64,000 nt of DNA, from the NCBI RefSeq assembly GCF_001278115.1, contig NZ_LIYD01000005.1, positions 3,678,928 to 3,742,927 on the forward strand, written 5' to 3'. The notes beneath the pieces are model-generated. The model ran no database searches and was not told the origin of the DNA. It saw only the letters and a list, made by a program, of their open reading frames with translations. The stretch is from Flavobacterium akiainvivens. Lineage in GTDB: Bacteria; Bacteroidota; Bacteroidia; Flavobacteriales; Flavobacteriaceae. Position 1 is the stretch's first letter, and every line of letters begins with the position of its first letter. Of this stretch, positions 1 to 8,354 are shown piece after piece. Both the position numbers and the translations under genes were made by a program.

Positions 1-800
1 AAGTAGTGGCCTATTTCGTGCGTGGCGCTGCGGCCGGTAACACCCTGCTCATAAAATCCGTCCGGGTAAATTTCTTCTGACCCAAAGTAAGGCGCACCTA
101 TAACCACACCATCTGTATTGGCGCTGGTAGGCAGGCCTGTAAGCCCCTCAAGGCCTGATTGCACAGGGAATTGCGCATAACCGGCAAGCAGGTATATGTT
201 TTGTATGGTTACCTGGCTTACTACCCAAATGTTCAGGTATTTTTCAGGGTCCCACTGGGTTTGGGTTTTCATAACTTCTACCTCGTCCATTTCCCAGGTG
301 GCTTTACCCATGTTACGGCGGGTAATGCCGGTTGAAAGCAGCCCGTTAGGGTCGCGCTGTGCAAGGCAAAACTCAATTTCCATATCGGCGCCTACAGGGT
401 TAGTGTTGTAGCCCGGGGTGTTTAGCATGCGGCGGAAGTCTTCATTAAGCACCGTGATTTGCGAAAATATCTGCTCATCAGAAATATTTTCGTCCTGGCC
501 TATGGCATCGCCGTTGTGTATAACGTGCACTACTACGGGTATGGTAACTACCTGGTTAGTGTTCTGTCCGCTTTTTTGAAGCGAAGCCGCTTTGGCAGCA
601 GCCACCTTTGGCGCAAGCCACTGTTCAAACTTTTGCTGGTTTTGTGCGGCATTGCTGTGCACGGTACCGCAGCTTATAAATTCTTTTTGGCCAAAATGTT
701 TGGCAGTATCCTGGTTTTTAGGTTGTTTCTGGGCATGGAGCGCCAGCGAGAACAAGCCCGTGGCAACAACAGCCGCAGCCCTGTGGGTAATGGTAATCAT
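1..800 (-). CDS. Secreted M43 (pappalysin/cytophagalysin-type) zinc metalloprotease, C-terminus cut off by window edge
   Basis: Reading frame open from an ATG at 798-800 to the window edge, 266 codons. The first 24 residues form a signal peptide (basic start, Ala/Val/Leu core, ending LHAQ). A propeptide-like segment follows, then a domain with VVVHVIHNG and, at residues 261-265, HEIGH, the zinc-binding start of the HExxHxxGxxH motif of metzincins. The text before it (EFCLAQRDPNG, TGITRR) is typical of flavobacterial M43 proteases. The third zinc ligand, the Met-turn and any T9SS sorting domain lie outside the window. Likely role: extracellular protein degradation after T9SS export (inference). 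The family call is firm; the substrate is unknown. Confidence 0.88.
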   Translation of the reverse strand, partial: MITITHRAAAVVATGLFSLALHAQKQPKNQDTAKHFGQKEFISCGTVHSNAAQNQQKFEQWLAPKVAAAKAASLQKSGQNTNQVVTIPVVVHVIHNGDAIGQDENISDEQIFSQITVLNEDFRRMLNTPGYNTNPVGADMEIEFCLAQRDPNGLLSTGITRRNMGKATWEMDEVEVMKTQTQWDPEKYLNIWVVSQVTIQNIYLLAGYAQFPVQSGLEGLTGLPTSANTDGVVIGAPYFGSEEIYPDGFYEQGVTGRSATHEIGHY

Positions 801-1108
801 GATAATTTGTGTTATTTAATGGTTTTTTCCTTAGGGTGGCAAGATAAGGCAGATTTATAAAACCGCCAAGTTTGTTGAGTTTCAATGTATAAGGTTTTTT
901 GTTAATGCAGGCTTCCTGTTTTTTTTTAAACACAAAGGCACAAAGTCCACAAAGTAAGAATGTGATGAGGATTGTTTTGAAGGCCACAAAGGGTGTTTAA
1001 AATGATTTACTCCGGCTTTAGCTGAATAGGATGATTTGCCCCCGGCTTTAGCCGGGGGGGCAATATGTTTAGTTTGCCGTGCGTTGCAGTAAGAAACCGG
1101 TTTTAAAA
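801..1108. other. Intergenic region with leader and repeat copy 1
   Basis: Between the protease start and the next gene. It is AT-rich near 870-935, then carries three CACAAAG words (931-956) and the first copy of a direct repeat (948-1058) ending in the hairpin CCCCCGGCTTTAGCCGGGGG. I see no gene in it. Confidence 0.6.
948..1058 (+). repeat. Direct repeat copy 1 (about 111 nt) upstream of the broken gene
   Basis: Runs from CACAAAGTAAGAA through AGGCCACAAAGGG, TTTAAAATGATTT and TCCGGCTTTAGC to a GC-rich hairpin with CCCCCGGC and GCCGGGGG arms. The same series of words recurs at 1737-1849, with small indels and substitutions. The pair brackets the frameshifted gene at 1109-1709. Confidence 0.85.
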
Positions 1109-1709
1109 ATGAAACACCTGCTCCTCTTGTTTATACTGTTTAGCTTAGCAGCCCATGCCCAAAATAACGATACTATTGTGCTTGATGAAGTGGCACTGCA
1201 TAAAAAGATAAAGCTTAAAACCCATAAGGTTAAACTGCGCTCGGGCATGCTGCTTGCCGAACCGCTAACGGCTATAGCCCAAATAGTTACATTGGTAGAC
1301 GGTGTGCCGGCGGGGTGGTTAAAAGAACCGGCAAACACGCGCCAAACTTGACAACCTGCCCGATAAAGAGTTTGAACTGCTGCTGTATGATGTTGCAGAT
1401 GACGGCACACCGGGAAGGCCGCTTACAAATGCGCCTGTTGTTTTTAAGGTTAACGGTAAAAATACCGGCAGGGTTACCATTAACCTGGACGCAGAAAGTA
1501 TTAAAACCGATGCACGGTTTTATGTGGGCTTTAAGCGCCTTACCCCTGCAAACGATAATGGTTTTGAATTTGAAGCGCTGCTGTTTGATAATGGGGATAA
1601 GTATACGTCTTACTACAAAAAGGTTAACGATGGTTCTTGGAAAATACATTTTAACCCGCAGGGGTATGGGCTTAAGCTTGATGCCGTGGTGGAGTATATT
1701 AAGCCTTGA
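1109..1709 (+). pseudogene. Small secreted protein of unknown function, single frameshift
   Basis: An ATG at 1109 opens a frame with a clear signal peptide (MKHLLLLFILFSLAAHAQ). It reads to DGVPAGWLK and would end at a TGA at 1349-1351. From about 1323 the next frame continues with KNRQTRAKLDNLPDKEF and reads smoothly to a TAA-flanked C-terminus VVEYIKP at 1709. Dropping one A from the AAAA run at 1321-1324 joins the two halves as GWLKNRQTRAKL, giving about 199 residues. I take this as one gene with a +1 indel, either a true mutation or a sequencing error. The family is a periplasmic or secreted protein I cannot name. It is flanked by matching direct repeats. Confidence 0.75.
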
Positions 1710-1736
1710 TTAGGTGTATTTAAGGGGCACAATGGA

Positions 1737-1849
1737 CATAAAGTAAGAATAATGAGTGCTATTTTTAAAGGCCACAAAGGGTTGTGTTTAAAATGATTTG
1801 CTCCGGCTTTAGCGGAGTAGGATGATTTGCCCCCGGCTTTAGCCGGGGG
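1737..1849 (+). repeat. Direct repeat copy 2 downstream of the broken gene
   Basis: Second copy of the element at 948-1058, in the same orientation and starting 28 nt after the stop codon. It ends in the same CCCCCGGCTTTAGCCGGGGG hairpin. Confidence 0.85.
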
Positions 1850-1856
1850 AAATAAA

Positions 1857-1882
1857 AATCCCCGGGGTGTGTCCCGGGGATT
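1857..1882. terminator. Strong hairpin between convergent genes
   Basis: Perfect 10-bp stem AATCCCCGGG / CCCGGGGATT around a 6-nt loop, between the ends of two convergent genes (1709 and 1987). No long T run follows on either side, so it may be a terminator or a repeat-derived hairpin. Confidence 0.5.
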
Positions 1883-1924
1883 AGGTAGTTGCGTTTTTGT
1901 ATGGCTTAGAGTATTTATTTTTTG

Positions 1925-1952
1925 CCACAGATTACACAAATTAACACTGATT
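1925..1952. repeat. Short 9/10-nt word array
   Basis: Three successive degenerate words CCACAGATT, ACACAAATT, AACACTGATT. The same style of array (CGCGGATG, CACGGATT, GCGGATTT, CACGGATT) occurs at 30783-30823. Confidence 0.55.
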
Positions 1953-1986
1953 ATTAGTAAGCATTTGTTTAATCATGGCCTGTAAT

Positions 1987-2772
1987 TTATATCGAAGCAA
2001 GGTCGGCATGCAGTATGCTTTCCTCAATGGCGTTCCAAAGGCCTATACGTTTTTCAAGCGCCTGGCGCGAAATATCTTCTACCTCTTTCCATTTTGCGGC
2101 ATCGCCTTCGCACAGCTCGCTTACCATTTGCATGGCCATAGGCCCGTGCTCATCGGCATCCAGCTCTATGTGGCGCTCAAAGTAGTAAATAAGCTTGCTC
2201 AAATCCGTTTCGGGGAAGTTAGCCTGGAAGTTGCGCAGTATCTCGGTAAACATGGCCGGAATAAGGTCTTCGCGGCCAAAGGTAAAGGCAGCGGCAATTT
2301 CGTGCGGCTTACCCTGGTCTATCACCCTGAAGGTAAAGTCAAGAAAAGCCTTAACATCATCATGCAGCCTGCTGTGTTTTATAGATACAAATATATTCTG
2401 GGTTTCCACCACATCGGCAAGGAACCCTTTAATTTCAGTCACATCGGCACCACAGGCCTCCATGGCCTCAAGGTACATTTCAAAATGGCTCTGGCGTGTG
2501 CCGTCAAGGGCCAGGTCAGTTTCTTCGGCCAGTACAATCTCGTTAATAAGATAGCGCAGCTCAGGGTTGCCCACCGGAAGCCACGGCACCTGTGTGCAGG
2601 TTAGTTTGGCCTGTAGTGCCTTTAGCAGCGACATAAAATCCCACACGGCATATACATGCACCTGAAGGAACTGCCTTAAATCTTCAATGGTTTTAACCTT
2701 GCTGTAAAGAGAATGTTGCAACAGCTGCTCCCTTTGGGGGGCAAGGAGGCTGTTAATAGTAGCTGTATCCAT
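1987..2772 (-). CDS. DUF3050 domain protein
   Basis: 261 residues, all-helical, starting MDTATINSLLAPQRE. The conserved regions are those of the DUF3050 family: a His-rich helix near LRQFLQVHVYAVWDFM (about 33-48), the central LINEIVLAEETD, and a C-terminal FERHIELDADEHGPMA. The spaced His and Glu residues resemble heme-oxygenase/TENA-like four-helix folds, so a metal- or cofactor-binding role is possible but unproven. It stands alone and points at the preceding gene, with a hairpin between them. Function unknown. Confidence 0.85.
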   Translation of the reverse strand: MDTATINSLLAPQREQLLQHSLYSKVKTIEDLRQFLQVHVYAVWDFMSLLKALQAKLTCTQVPWLPVGNPELRYLINEIVLAEETDLALDGTRQSHFEMYLEAMEACGADVTEIKGFLADVVETQNIFVSIKHSRLHDDVKAFLDFTFRVIDQGKPHEIAAAFTFGREDLIPAMFTEILRNFQANFPETDLSKLIYYFERHIELDADEHGPMAMQMVSELCEGDAAKWKEVEDISRQALEKRIGLWNAIEESILHADLASI

Positions 2773-3077
<305 letters not shown>

Positions 3078-3833
3078 ATGGAAGGCGGTTTTTATTTTAC
3101 ATCAAAAAGCCCGGGCGGGGCGCTTGCCACCTTTGTAGAGCGCATAGGTGTGTTTGGCAACCCGGGGGCGGCACCGCGCGATGTTGTGGTGTTGCCCGAC
3201 GGCCGTATAGACCTGTTTTTTTGGCGTAATGATAACGGTGGTTTTGATGTGCTGCTGCTGGGGCTTGAAACCGAAGCCGAACAACGCAGTGTGCCCCCTG
3301 ATACACTTGCCTATACCATAAGCTTTACCCCGCTGGGGGTGGAGTACCTGCTGGGCATGCCTATTGCCGGTTTTTTAAACAGCGGTATTCAGCTGGATGA
3401 CGGCTTTTGGGGTTTTACCGCGGCCGACTTTGCTGATTTAGATACCTTTTATACTAAAGCGATGGAGACGCTTAGACAACGCCTTCCGGCAGAAACAGAT
3501 GGGCGCAAGGAAAAGCTGTTTAGCCTTATGTATGCCGCTAACGGCGAAATAAGCGTGGCGGCATTAGCAGTGCAGGTGGGGTGGGGCAGCAGGCAGATAA
3601 ACCGGTATTTTAGCCAGTACTTTGGGCTGCCGCTAAAGGTGTACTGCACCATATTACGCTTCAGGGCTTCGTTACCGGCCTTAGCCCATGGCAAGCTGTT
3701 CCCGGAGCTTGACTTTGCCGACCAGAACCATTTTATTAAGGAAATAAAGAAGTTTGCCGGGGTGGTACCAAAGGAGCTCTCTAAAAATGAGAATGACCGA
3801 TTTGTACTATTATCACTCTTAAAGGGGCAATAG
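3078..3833 (+). CDS. AraC-family transcriptional regulator
   Basis: 251 residues. The N-terminal half (VLPDGRIDLFFW, then YTISFTPLGVEYLL) looks like the ligand-sensing beta domain of this AraC subgroup. Residues from about 155 form the double helix-turn-helix, with ISVAALAVQVGWGSRQINRY as the first HTH and FADQNHFIKEIKKFAGVVPKEL as the conserved second half (normally D-x-SHF-x-F-x-G-x-P). It lies 24 nt upstream of the TetX-like monooxygenase on the same strand, so it probably controls that gene and itself (inference). The ligand is unknown. Confidence 0.88.
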   Translation: MEGGFYFTSKSPGGALATFVERIGVFGNPGAAPRDVVVLPDGRIDLFFWRNDNGGFDVLLLGLETEAEQRSVPPDTLAYTISFTPLGVEYLLGMPIAGFLNSGIQLDDGFWGFTAADFADLDTFYTKAMETLRQRLPAETDGRKEKLFSLMYAANGEISVAALAVQVGWGSRQINRYFSQYFGLPLKVYCTILRFRASLPALAHGKLFPELDFADQNHFIKEIKKFAGVVPKELSKNENDRFVLLSLLKGQ

Positions 3834-3857
3834 TTTTGCGGTATAATTTTTATACTC

Positions 3858-5015
3858 ATGAAACTACAAAATAAACAAATAGCCGTAGTGGGCGGCGGCC
3901 CCGGTGGGCTTACCCTTGCCCGCCTTTTACAACTGCAACATATTGATGTAACCGTTTACGAACGCGATGCCGATAAAAACGCACGGGTGCAGGGTGCGCC
4001 GCTTGACCTGCACGAAAACTCTGGCCTTGCAGCCATTCGACAGGCCGGGCTGTTGGAAGTCTTTAAGCAGAACTTTATGCCGGGCGCCGACAGGGAAGTG
4101 ATTACCAACGAACGTGCCGAGGTGTTTTACAGCGAGCACGACAAGCCCGAAGAGAACTTTGGCCACGAGCATTTTCGCCCGGAGATTGACCGTGGTGCAC
4201 TGCGCCGCATACTGCTGGAATCGTTAGCGCCGGAGACCGTGGTTTGGGATGCGCATTTTATCTCGATGGAAAAGCAGGGCGAGGGCTGGCTGCTGCACTT
4301 TAAAAACGGTACTACCGCTTATGCCGATGTAGTGGTGGCTGCCGATGGCGCCAACTCTAAAATAAGGCCGTATGTGACGGATATAAAGCCGTTTTACAGC
4401 GGTATTACGATGCTTGAGGGTAATGTATACAATGCCCCGGATGCCATTCCGCAAGTGGCAGCCCTGATAAACGGCGGTAAGATAATGGCGTTTGGCAATG
4501 CTAAAAACCTGCTTATGGGGCAGAAGGCCAATAATGAGGTGGGTTTTTACGCCAGCTTTAAAACCGATGAAAACTGGGCTAAGACAAGTGGTATTGATTT
4601 TACAGACAATACGCAGGTACTGGACTGGTTTAAAACGGCCTACCCTGAGTGGAGCAGCTTTTGGCACGAACTCTTTACTAATAATGCCCTACCGTTTATA
4701 CCACGCCCCATTTACTGCATGCCGTTAGACCAGGAGTGGGAGGCGCAGCCTAACGTTACCCTGCTGGGCGATGCCGCACATCTTATGCCGCCTTTTGCCG
4801 GTGAAGGGGTTAACATGGCCATGCTGGATGCCCTTGAGCTGTGCGAATGCCTGACGGCAGATACATATCCTACCCTGTTAGATGCCATTGCTGCTTATGA
4901 AACCAATATGCGCAAAAGGGCATCGGTAATAGCACAGGAATCGTTAGACAACGGCGAGAAAATGCATTCGCCAACTGCCCTACAGGACATGCTGGCATTT
5001 TTTCAGGGGGTATAA
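3858..5015 (+). CDS. TetX-like FAD-dependent monooxygenase
   Basis: 385 residues, close to the length of the tetracycline-inactivating monooxygenase TetX (about 388). The FAD-binding motif GGGPGG is at 12-17, followed by VYERD with DLHENSG at 50-56. PEIDRGALR at 108-116 matches the TetX-type PEINRNDLR segment. The second FAD motif GDAAHLMPPFAGEGVN starts at 304, with Asp305. These match TetX more closely than general PHBH-type hydroxylases. It hydroxylates an aromatic or polyketide-like substrate using NAD(P)H and O2. Whether it acts on tetracyclines cannot be read from sequence, and chromosomal flavobacterial homologues often have other substrates. It is probably in an operon with the AraC gene upstream, and the pair is bracketed by matching hairpins. 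Confidence 0.88.
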   Translation: MKLQNKQIAVVGGGPGGLTLARLLQLQHIDVTVYERDADKNARVQGAPLDLHENSGLAAIRQAGLLEVFKQNFMPGADREVITNERAEVFYSEHDKPEENFGHEHFRPEIDRGALRRILLESLAPETVVWDAHFISMEKQGEGWLLHFKNGTTAYADVVVAADGANSKIRPYVTDIKPFYSGITMLEGNVYNAPDAIPQVAALINGGKIMAFGNAKNLLMGQKANNEVGFYASFKTDENWAKTSGIDFTDNTQVLDWFKTAYPEWSSFWHELFTNNALPFIPRPIYCMPLDQEWEAQPNVTLLGDAAHLMPPFAGEGVNMAMLDALELCECLTADTYPTLLDAIAAYETNMRKRASVIAQESLDNGEKMHSPTALQDMLAFFQGV

Positions 5016-5021
5016 TTTTAA

Positions 5022-5113
5022 GTTGAGGGTTAAGGGTTGGGAGTTGTTTTTAAAGTTCGAAATGTATATGTCTACAACTTTAAATCAACCCCCAACCCTT
5101 AACTCCTAACCAA
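5022..5113. repeat. Heptamer array hairpin H2 (GTTGAGG word)
   Basis: Left arm GTTGAGG, GTTAAGG, GTTGGGA (5022-5042), then GTTGTTTTTAAAGTTC as in H1. The inverted arm is CAACCCC, CAACCCT, TAACTCC, TAACCAA (5086-5113). It starts 7 nt after the stop of the TetX-like gene. H1 and H2 share the word, the period and the middle segment, so they look like diverged copies of one element. Confidence 0.9.
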
Positions 5114-5274
5114 ATTTTAATCTTTCACTCCATATACACCCCTGTTGCCCGGTTTTGTGCATTTGTAACGTAACTCAAACTCCAATTGTGAAATATTAAC
5201 CCTTTTTGCGCCTTTTTTGACGTAAGACAGGCTTTTTAGTACTTAATTAAAACAATTTAAAATTGTATAAACAT

Positions 5275-5298
5275 AAAAAAACCGCCATAAAGGCGGTT
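5275..5298 (-). terminator. Rho-independent terminator of the acyl-CoA dehydrogenase gene
   Basis: Stem AACCGCC / GGCGGTT with a 5-nt loop. Read on the minus strand it is followed by a run of T, 29 nt after the stop codon at 5327. Confidence 0.85.
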
Positions 5299-5326
5299 TA
5301 TATGCAAAAAGTGAAAAATTAAGCTC

Positions 5327-6505
5327 TTATTTAAAGGCTGCAAACCCGGTTACATCCATACCTGTAATAAGCAGGTGGATGTCGTGGGTACCCTCGTAGG
5401 TTACCACGCTTTCCAGGTTCATCATGTGGCGCATAATGCTGTATTCGCCGGTAATGCCCATGCCGCCCAGCATTTGGCGGGCATCGCGGGCTATGGTTAG
5501 GGCCATATCAACGTTATTGCGCTTAGCCATAGATATTTGCGCGCTGGTAGCCTTGCCCTCGTTGCGCAAAACACCCAGCCTCCAGGTAAGCAGCTGCGCT
5601 TTGGTAATTTCGGTAATCATTTCGGCTAACTTCTTCTGTTGTAGCTGTGTAGCACCTATAGGCTTGTCAAACTGTATGCGCTCCTTGCTATAGCGCAGGG
5701 CAGTGTCATAGCAGTCCATAGCGGCACCAATAGCACCCCATGCAATACCGTAACGTGCTGAGTCCAAGCATCCAAGCGGTGCGCCCAAACCTGATTTGTT
5801 AGGCAACAGGTTTTCTTTAGGTACCTTAACGTTATCAAATATCAATTCGCCTGTGGCTGAAGCCCTTAGCGACCATTTGTTGTGGGTTTCGGGCGTAGTG
5901 AAGCCTTCCATGCCGCGCTCTACTATAAGCCCGTGAATCCTACCGGCCTCATCCTTAGCCCATACCACTGCAATATCGGCAAACGGGGCGTTGCTTATCC
6001 ACATTTTGGCACCGTTAAGCAGGTAGTGGTCGCCCATGTCTTTAAAGTTGGTAATCATGCCGCCGGGGTTGCTGCCGTAGTCAGGCTCGGTAAGGCCAAA
6101 ACAGCCCATAAATTCGCCGCTGGCCAGCTTAGGTAGATATTTAACGCGCTGTTCTTCAGAGCCGTACTTCCATATTGGGTACATTACCAATGATGATTGT
6201 ACCGATGCGGTAGACCTCACGCCGCTGTCGCCACGCTCAATTTCCTGCATGATAAGGCCGTAGCTAATCTGGTCAAGGCCAGCCCCGCCATACTCCTCCG
6301 GGATGTAAGGGCCAAAAGCACCAATCTCGGCTAACCCGTTGATTATCTGGTTAGGGAATTCGGCTTTTTGGGCATAATCTTCTATAATAGGGCTTACTTC
6401 GCGCTTAACCCATTCGCGGGCAGCGTCGCGCACCATTTTGTGCTCGTCAGTAAGCAAGTCGTCAAGTAGGTAATAATCAGGAGCCTGAAATAGATCGGGT
6501 TTCAT
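5327..6505 (-). CDS. Acyl-CoA dehydrogenase, glutaryl-CoA dehydrogenase type
   Basis: 392 residues from MKPDLFQAPDYY. I prefer this ATG (6503-6505) over an in-frame ATG at 6592 because a -7 box lies at 6528-6535 and the extra 29 residues are unlike the family. Motifs: GCFGLTEPDYGSNP (FAD/substrate loop), KMWISNAPFADI, LRASATGELIFDNV, ARYGIAWGA, LAEMITEIT and the C-terminal TYEGTHDIH, whose Glu371 sits at the catalytic-base position of human GCDH (Glu370). The family oxidises and decarboxylates glutaryl-CoA to crotonyl-CoA in lysine/tryptophan breakdown with FAD; electrons pass to ETF. The gene is monocistronic. Confidence 0.9.
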   Translation of the reverse strand: MKPDLFQAPDYYLLDDLLTDEHKMVRDAAREWVKREVSPIIEDYAQKAEFPNQIINGLAEIGAFGPYIPEEYGGAGLDQISYGLIMQEIERGDSGVRSTASVQSSLVMYPIWKYGSEEQRVKYLPKLASGEFMGCFGLTEPDYGSNPGGMITNFKDMGDHYLLNGAKMWISNAPFADIAVVWAKDEAGRIHGLIVERGMEGFTTPETHNKWSLRASATGELIFDNVKVPKENLLPNKSGLGAPLGCLDSARYGIAWGAIGAAMDCYDTALRYSKERIQFDKPIGATQLQQKKLAEMITEITKAQLLTWRLGVLRNEGKATSAQISMAKRNNVDMALTIARDARQMLGGMGITGEYSIMRHMMNLESVVTYEGTHDIHLLITGMDVTGFAAFK

Positions 6506-6527
6506 TTGCTTGTGTTTAGTTACGAAA

Positions 6528-6558
6528 CAAATGTAATTAAAGAAAACTAACAATTCAA
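6528..6558 (-). promoter_or_regulatory. Bacteroidota-type promoter of the acyl-CoA dehydrogenase gene
   Basis: On the minus strand, TACATTTG (6528-6535) fits the -7 consensus TAnnTTTG, with a TTG (6556-6558) 20 nt upstream as the -33 element. The predicted start of transcription is about 15-20 nt before the ATG at 6505, which supports that start. Confidence 0.6.
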
Positions 6559-6720
6559 TAAAAAAATGTTCAATATTTCGATGTAAATTCAATTTTTGTG
6601 AAATATTAAAGCGCTTTGTTGAAAGAAGGGGTAGGGTTAGGCAAGGAGTTAAGAAAAATCCTTCATAATCTCAATATATAACGGTTTATTGCGTTTTAAG
6701 ACTACTAACCACATCTAATT

Positions 6721-7512
6721 ATGGTACTAAAATTATCTCCTATTGTGCTGATTTGTATGTTAATATCATTTTCTTTCAGCGCCCAGACATCAGAAAAACA
6801 CCAAAAAATCATAGAACAGTATGCCGATAGCTGTGCGCATAAACAGCCGCTGTTTTCGCATAAATGGCAGCAATGCCTTGACGAAGGGCTTCAGGCAGAC
6901 AGCACTATAGCCTACCTGTGGCAGCAAAAGGCAATGCCGCTTTTTAAGCAGCGAAAATATGAGTTAGGCATGGTGTATATAGATAAGGCTGTGCAGTTTG
7001 ACCGCAACCGCTACCAGGATTACAGGGCGTTTATAAAATGCATTTTTGCAAAGACATACAAGGAGGCAATAGCTGATTTTGAGGATTGTAAAGCGCGATA
7101 CGGCAACCGTTATGTAATGGACCATACGTATGATTTTTACATAGGCCTGTGCCACCTGCAGCTTAATAATTATATTGAGGCGGAGAAGTGCTTTAAAGGC
7201 TATATTGCTGAAATGCAGGTTAGGGGAGAAGACTGGGTGCATCCTACCGCGTTATTTTATTATGGTGTAGCGGTTTATGAGCAGGAACGCTATGATGAGG
7301 CTATTAAAATTTTTGACCGGGCGCTAAAGAATTATGATAATTTTAGCGATGTAAAATACTATAAGGCAATGTGTTATTATAACAAGGAGGATATGGATAA
7401 CGCTACGCTATGGTATAAAGAATGGCAAAAGGATGCTAAAGAGGGCTTTACCATTAATGAAGATAATGTGGCTTATGAAACCTATCCGTATCAGATAGTG
7501 TCAAAAAACTAA
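6721..7512 (+). CDS. Secreted/periplasmic tetratricopeptide-repeat protein
   Basis: 263 residues with an N-terminal signal peptide (MVLKLSPIVLICMLISFSFS, then AQ). The rest is built of helical TPR-like units, for example YLWQQKAMPLFKQRKYELGM, YIGLCHLQLNNYIEAEKCF, FYYGVAVYEQERYDEAIKIF and YKAMCYYNKEDMDNATLWY, about four units between residues 60 and 245. TPRs bind proteins; no catalytic motif is visible. The stop codon directly abuts the convergent gene at 7513, so the two share a terminator region or none. The partner is unknown. Confidence 0.85.
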   Translation: MVLKLSPIVLICMLISFSFSAQTSEKHQKIIEQYADSCAHKQPLFSHKWQQCLDEGLQADSTIAYLWQQKAMPLFKQRKYELGMVYIDKAVQFDRNRYQDYRAFIKCIFAKTYKEAIADFEDCKARYGNRYVMDHTYDFYIGLCHLQLNNYIEAEKCFKGYIAEMQVRGEDWVHPTALFYYGVAVYEQERYDEAIKIFDRALKNYDNFSDVKYYKAMCYYNKEDMDNATLWYKEWQKDAKEGFTINEDNVAYETYPYQIVSKN

Positions 7513-8226
7513 TTACATTTTCAGGTAAAAATCCTGTGTAAGTTGTATGTATTCAGGGGTATACTGGTGGCGGGCGGTTTCAATAACCAGTTCATCTATG
7601 GCAATGTCATTTGTTTCAAAACGGCTGAATGCCAGTAGGCTGCGTTTAATTTCGCTCTCAGGGGTACCCTTTACACGGGTGATTTTAAATGGGTACAAGC
7701 CTTCTTCCTGCGCCAGTAGCCTGAAACGGGCTTCTTCCTTGTAGGGTAGTATCACAGCAAGCACACCGTTTTCGCTCAATAAAATACCGCTGGCTTCTGC
7801 AAGGTCTTCAAATGGAAGTGATTGCGCAAACCGTGCCTGGTCGCGCTGTTCGTTGCCACTGGTGTAGTCTTCGGTATAAAAAGGCGGGTTGCTCGCAATC
7901 AGGTCATACTCTTCTTCCCATTCTTCCATAAAATCGTCAAGGCTGGCGTGGTAGCAAAACAGGCGGTCGCCCCAGGGTGATGCTTCAAAGTTTTCAATGC
8001 ACTGCTCATGGGCATCGGCATCAATTTCAATGCTGTCGATCTGTTCAGCATAAGTGCGTTGCGCAACCATAAGGCTTATAAGTCCGGTTCCGGCGCCAAT
8101 ATCCAGTATATTATAAGGGTTGTGTGCCACGGGAGCCCATGCGCCCAGCAAAACGCCATCGGTACCTACTTTCATGGCACATTTGTCCTGGTGGATGGTA
8201 AACTGCTTGAAACGAAAATCGGACAT
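7513..8226 (-). CDS. trmN6: tRNA1(Val) adenine-37 N6-methyltransferase (TrmN6/YfiC type)
   Basis: 237 residues, class I SAM-dependent methyltransferase. Motif I is DIGAGTGLISLMVAQR (about 42-57), the acidic residue after strand 2 is in SIEIDADAHEQ, and the N6-adenine signature NPPF sits in ASNPPFYTED (about 113). The start MSDFRFKQFTIHQDKCAMKVGTDGVLLGAW is the conserved opening of the family. In E. coli YfiC methylates A37 of tRNA-Val(cmo5UAC). The start codon lies inside an octamer unit of the array at 8223-8262. Convergent with the TPR gene with zero spacing. Confidence 0.9.
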   Translation of the reverse strand: MSDFRFKQFTIHQDKCAMKVGTDGVLLGAWAPVAHNPYNILDIGAGTGLISLMVAQRTYAEQIDSIEIDADAHEQCIENFEASPWGDRLFCYHASLDDFMEEWEEEYDLIASNPPFYTEDYTSGNEQRDQARFAQSLPFEDLAEASGILLSENGVLAVILPYKEEARFRLLAQEEGLYPFKITRVKGTPESEIKRSLLAFSRFETNDIAIDELVIETARHQYTPEYIQLTQDFYLKM

Positions 8227-8262
8227 CTGGATTGTTAGATTTTTGGATTATTCGATTGTTAG
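8223..8262. repeat. Octamer array O1 (ATTxTTxG word)
   Basis: Five 8-nt units in register: ACATCTGG, ATTGTTAG, ATTTTTGG, ATTATTCG, ATTGTTAG. The first includes the CAT of the trmN6 start codon. Units of the same word recur after the cyclase stop at 31815-31838, sharing 17 identical bases. Confidence 0.8.
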
Positions 8263-8319
8263 AGAAAGACTTAGAGATAATAGATGAAAGATGATAGACT
8301 ATTGTAGGGTTTGAGTGGC

Positions 8320-8354
8320 AACCTGAAACTTTAAACTTTAAACCTGAAACTAAC
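8320..8354. repeat. Heptamer array H3 (AACCTGA word)
   Basis: AACCTGA, AACTTTA, AACTTTA, AACCTGA, AACTAAC, all in a 7-nt register. The last unit contains the stop codon of rimM (complement of CTA at 8350-8352). The same words form the right arm of the hairpin at 55786-55809. Confidence 0.85.

Larger units (their letters stand above)
5016..5326. other. Intergenic region after the TetX-like gene
   Basis: Holds the second GTTGAGG-type hairpin (5022-5113), an AT-rich stretch (5114-5270) with no gene that I can see, and the terminator of the acyl-CoA dehydrogenase gene at 5275-5298. Confidence 0.6.

Noticed and set aside
1975..2604. 209-codon open frame opposite the DUF3050 gene
   Set aside because: Antisense shadow of a conserved gene; no domain seen.
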